Positions 54,401 through 60,400 of a stretch of DNA of 64,000 bases are shown here, piece after piece. The DNA lies in the NCBI GenBank assembly GCA_964020975.1, contig OZ026619.1:89896562-89960561 (forward strand). Reading direction: 5' to 3'. This stretch comes from Hermodice carunculata (taxonomy: Eukaryota > Annelida > Polychaeta > Eunicida > Amphinomidae). Position 1 is the stretch's first letter; the number at the start of each line of letters is the position of its first letter. The notes beneath the pieces are model-generated. The model had not been told where the DNA came from. It ran no database searches and worked only from the letters and a program-made list of their open reading frames with translations. The position numbers and the translations under genes are program-made.

Positions 54401-57400
54401 GGTCAAAGGTCAAGTGTACAATAGTAGTATTTGTTGAATTTATGACAAAATCTCCATTTGTGAAATTATTTGATGAGTGGCAAAATGGCTGTGATCTCTT
54501 ACACTACAGGCTACCAGCAGCTTTCTGATCATACACTATACCTGATACTATGGGACACTATTCCTATTCACTTACAGCAAAAGAGATTGAAGGCGGCCGA
54601 AGGGTACTGCGTTCTTTGAACGGTATTTTTTAATGATATAGGAATGTATTGGTAGTGGAAATAGTTTGTGCATATATTTTCACAAGCAAAGAAATCTGGA
54701 AATATCAACAGACTGTGGCCTATATCTGTTTCATTGTTAGGCTTGTGTCATTACTGAGACAAAGCCTTCAAGCTCCATCACCCTGTTTTTTAGCTCTGCA
54801 GACCATAGGTTACATAGTACTTGCAGAGCTTATGTGGTCTCTCATTCCAGATTCATAGATATCACAAAAACGATATAGGCCTACTTTCTACTTTTGCTCT
54901 AAACTCAGCTGACAAACTAGTCAGAGGAACCAAAATAGTGATAGGCCTACCAATTCTCTTTTTATGTTTTGCAGACGTAATAAAATTTGGATTTTGAGTG
55001 GTTGGGCCTATACATATTGGAAACACTATAGTCCGTATTTAATGAAGAATATTTCAAAGGTTGAGAGGACTGCTTTAAAACCACCAGTTGCCTTTTGTGG
55101 GTGACTGCCTGTCTCAAGTCAGGAGTGAAATTTGTTTCTTCACATTGGTATTGGAACATGAACATTGATAGTTTGGTAACTCTGGAATCTCTTTGCTGTC
55201 ATTGTTGGGTTTGATATTTCTGAATATGGGTCACGTTTTTCTACATAAGTGTATCATACTAGAGACATCTGTCCGAGAGCATATCTAGACCTTAATTTTT
55301 AGCTCAACTGACTTGTCAGTCAGCTGAGCTTATCTTATGGTCCTCCGTCCGTCATCGTCATCCGTCCGGCATCAACAATTCACATTTTCGACTTCTTCTC
55401 CGAAACCGTCAGCCAGATCCACTTCAAACTTGGTGGGGATATGACTTCCGTGGGTCTCTACCAATTTTGTGCAAATGGTCATGGTCCAGTGATTTTTGGA
55501 ATTTTAAAAAAAAAAATTTTCATTTTTTTGGCAAATCTTAAAAAATCTCATTCTCCAAAACCACTCACCCAATTGCTTTGATATCCCACAGGGACACTTC
55601 CCGAGACTCTTGATCTGATCACCAGAGGGCGCTGCAATTTTTTAAATTTTTTTTTTTAATGATTTTTTGTTGTTTTTTTTTTGCTATTTTCGACTTTTTG
55701 TCCAGAACCGTCTCTCAGATTTAGCTGAATCGTGGTGGATATGTTTCTTGTAGAAGGGTAAAACAAAGTTGTTCACGAGGTGGCACTGCTGTGGATTCCG
55801 GATTTTTAACTATTTTTTTCAATGCAGGTACTTGTCGGTCAATGCAGCTTTCCTATTGATTACTATGGAAGTCAATGAATATTCTAATGCTAATTCACAT
55901 TTTTGACTTCTCCAAAACCGTCATCCAGATTGACTTCAAACGTGGTGGCAATGTACTTTGGGTGGATTTCTACCAGGTTTGTTCAAATGGTCATGGTCCA
56001 GTGATTTTTGGATTTTTAATCAATTTTTTGCTTCATTTTTTGGGGACATCTTAAAAAATCTTCTTCTGCGAAACTGCTTGGCCAATTACTTTGACATTGT
56101 AAAGGGACACTTCTGGGGACCCCCAGACCTTAATTTGTTCAACAGGTGGCGCTGCAATTTTTTCTATTTTTTTATGAACTTTTGTACCTTTTTGCTATTT
56201 TCGACTTCTTCGCCAACACAATCTCTCAGATTGTGCTGAAACTTAGTGGATATTGTTCTTTGTGGAAGGGTCACACAAGGCTGTTCATCAGGTGGCGTTG
56301 CTGTGGATCCCTGATTTTTAAGGAATTTTTCAATTCGGGTACTTGTTGGTCAGTGCATACACACCTGTTGTTTACAATGCAAGTCAATGGGAATTGCAAT
56401 AGTAATTTACATTTTCGACCTCGTCTCCAGAACTGTTAAGCAGATTCACGTCAAACTTGATGGGGATGTGTCTTGAGTGGGTCTCTACCAAGTTTATTCA
56501 AATGGTCGTGCTTCAGTGATTTTGGGTATTTTTTAGGAATTTTTCTTGTTGATTTTACATGCCTATTGATTACCATGCAAGTCAAGGGGGATTGCAAAGT
56601 CATTAGGGTTTGCAATGCTGATTGACAATTTTTGACTTCTTCTGCAAAACCATCAGCTAGATTCACTTCAAACTTGGTAGGGGTGTTCCTTGGATGGGTA
56701 TCTGCCAAGTTTGTTCAAATGGTCACAGTCCAATAATTTTTTCATTTTTTTATGATTTTTTTGTTCATTTTTTGGCCAAACCTTCAAAGCCTTTATCCTT
56801 GTATATACTCAGCCAATTGCTTTGAAATTACAAAGGGACACTTCTAGGTATGAGTGATACATGTACAGCAGATGAGTGACCTTGGCCTCATTTCCAAGGT
56901 CACAAGGTAAGGGTGCATGAAATTCACTGTTTATATGGTAACTTTAGAACTATTAAAGTTAGGACATTCATATTGCACATGCTAGTTTTCCTTAATAAGG
57001 GCCAGACTTAGACAGTAGATGAGTGACCTTGACCTCATTCGCAGGGTCATAGGGCCTCTTGCTCAAATTTTACTGTTCACGTGACAAGTTAAGAGTTTTC
57101 TGAACTTGGACCTTGATGTTGAACATGATGGTTGTCCCGAGCAAAGGCCAGACTTAGACAGAACATGGGTGACCTTAACCTCATTCCCAAGGTCACTGGG
57201 ACCCAGTCACTTACATGAATTATGTCTCCCGGTGGAAGCCGGGGGACATATTGGTTTAGTGCCCGTTTCTTCTTCTTCTTCTTCTTCTTCTTCTTCCTTC
57301 TTCTTCCTTCTTCTTCTTCTTCTTCTTCTTCTTCTTCTTCTTCTTCTTCTTCTTCTTCTTCTTCTTCTTCTTCTTCTTCTTCTTCTTCTTCTTCTTGAAG

Positions 57401-60400
57401 GACATGACGGAATTTGATGAAACTTGGTAGGATTATGTATCTAGACAAGACCTAGGTTGGGATTGTATTTGGGTGACCTTGACCTAATTTTCAAGGTCAC
57501 ATGGTCACTTATGAGAAATTGGTTTCCGTTCGATAAGTCTTGAAGAACGTGATGGAATTTGATGAAACTTGGTAGGATTATGTATCTTGGCAAGACCTAG
57601 GTTGGGATTGTATTTGGATGACCTTGAGCGAATTCTCAAGGTCACAGGGTCACTTATGTGAAATTGGTTTCCGTGCGATAAGTCTTGAAGAACTTGATGG
57701 AATTTGATGAAACTTGGTAGGATTATGCATGTTGGCAAGACCCAGGTTGGGATTGTATTTGGGTGACCTTGACTTCATTTTCAAGGTCACATGGTCACTT
57801 ATGTGAAATCTGTTTCTGTTCGATTAGTCATGAAGAACTTGATGGAATTTGATGAAACTTGGTAGGATTATGTATCTTGGCAAGACCTTGGTTGGGATTG
57901 TATTTGGATGACCTTGAGCGAATTCTCAAGGTCACAGGGTCACTTATGTGAAATTGGTTTCTGTGCGATAAGTCTTGAAGAACTTGATGGAATTTGATTA
58001 AACTTGGTAGGGTTATGTATCTTGGCAAGACCTAGGTTGGGATTGTATTTGAATGACCTTGAGCGAATTCTGAAGGTCACAGGGTCACTTGTGTGAAATT
58101 GGTTTCTGTTCGATAAGTCTTGAAGAACTTGATGGAATTTGATGAAACTTGGTAGGATTATGTATCTTGGCAAGACCTAGGTTGGGATTGTATTTGGGTG
58201 ACCTTGACCTCATTTTCAAGGTCACATGGGTCAAGGTTGGCATTGGTTGGGCACTCAGTGCCCAACCCATGCCAAGGAAAGCTGTTGACCTGGGGCATGT
58301 GATCATGATAAGTATCATGTACATTTCTCATTCAAATTGTTTTTCATAACTGTTGAAATTAGTTGAAAACACTGGAGCAGACGACATTTGATCACCAGCC
58401 GGTTTTGGCCAGTTTGAGGGGGAAAGGGTTAATATGGGATATAGTTGAATTAAGGATAAACAAAAATGGGTCTCTAAATTTCTGGTCTGTAATATAGAAA
58501 TGGTCTCTGTGGAGGTGGTCTTAATTGGAGATTCTACTGTACTTTTTATATTCTGTGATTCCTTCAAAGCACTTGGAGCATATGGGTTATTTTTGGAATG
58601 CAAGAGTGAGGTTTAGTCCTGTGTTTTTTAATGTTGAGGTAATCCTTCTGGCAAATGCACGTATACAAATTGTGAAGCATGGAGAGACTAATTTTTGTCA
58701 CTTTGTAGATTGAGCGCATAGAGAACCCAGCTTTATACAAGCAGTACTGTGCCAAGAAGGAAAGCCTGGAAAAGAAACTGCCAGCCGGCACCACATTTCA
58801 GGTAGAGCAACGTCTGTTTCATGGCACAGGTGGAGAGTTGTGTGACAAAATCAACCAGCAAGGCTTTAACAGGTCCTTCAACACTCAAGGTAAGGTATCA
58901 CTTACATGCTTTGAAATGTATGTATATTCACGCGGGTGATATGAAACTGTTAAAATAGGCAATAGATAACCCGAACTTGTTTGAATTAATTGCCTGCGGT
59001 TAGATGGGCTTAACAAGTGCCACAAGCAAGAAATGTGTTTAATTATACTAAGAAGCAAAGGTTAAGCAACACTCCAATAACATGTCTATAATTCAAAATT
59101 ATACCCATTGAATAATGTGATGTGTGGTTCCCATCTGCCCAGGTGTGGATGGAGTTCACAGACCATATTTCTAGTTAAATTACCAGCTTTATTGACTATG
59201 CAGTGGCCTCGACAAAGCAAGGGGTCTGGGTTAAAAAAAAAAGTCAGCAAGGTGCAATGTCATTGGCAGCATGATGCAGTGACAATAAAACCATGCCATC
59301 TGCCACATCCAGAGTGAGGTACCTTTACATATAGCAGGCTACAGAGTAAAATATCAGTGGCAACACATTGCAAAAATGCTGGTGCTATGCAGGAAAGAAG
59401 CCAGTCATCCCACTGTTTTCCTTGTAATTATGTTGTCCCCCACTCCTACCAGAGGAGGGGCATAGAGTAATCGCTTTTTCCGTCCATGCATATTCCTCTG
59501 TCCGCTATTCGTGTCTGGGCTATAGTATGCTTGTCCTTTAACTTAGATTAATTAAACTTTGCACACAGATGCATCTGGACATTGGGATGTGTCATGTACC
59601 AAAAGTAGGTCAATAGATCAAGTATCTGGGTCAGAGTGACATTTCCTTGTAAAATTTTGTCCGGGCTATAATTCCTTTACTAATAATATATGTTTCATAA
59701 AACTTCACACACACATATATCTTGACCTAAATGTGTATCATGAAACAAAACTGGGTCAATAGATCAAGCATCAGGGTCATGGTGAAACAATCATGTAAAA
59801 CTACACTTCACTTCATTTCTGGGTTGTAATTCTGTTGTCCTTCAACTTAGAATAATAAAACTTTACACATAGGTGCATTTGGACATAAAGGTGTGCCATG
59901 TACCAAAAGTAGGTCACTAGGTCAAGTATCTGGGTCACATGAACATATCCTTGTAAAATCAGCTCTGGGCTATAATTCCTTTACTATTTAACGTAGTCTC
60001 ATGAAAGTACACACACATATATCTTAACCTAAAGGTGTGTCATGAAACAAAAGTAGGTCACTAGGTCAAATATCTGGGTCACGGTGATACAATCCTGGAA
60101 AAATATATTACACTTCATGGCTAGGCTGTAATTCTGTTGTCCTTTGACTAAGAATCATGAAATTTAATACACCTGTGTATCTGGACACAAAAGTATGTCA
60201 TGCATTAAAGTAGGTCACAGTGGTACCTATTTTTATTGACTACAGTCGTTTCAACATGAGATCTGTGATTAGCAAGGTTATAAATGAGACAAGGAGGGCA
60301 TTGATCCAGCAATCTCTGATTGCATTTTAATTGCAGATAGATACTAAGCTATGCCAAATAGCGTTCTTTATGCACGTGGATATTCCAGTATGTTCCTACC

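Noticed and set aside
57089-57448. Poly-Glu / poly-Ser proteins
   Set aside because: Frames come from the (TTC)n run on either strand; no other coding sign.
57505-58324. Family of similar small proteins on the - strand
   Set aside because: These frames repeat because the 145-bp DNA unit repeats; nothing indicates translation.
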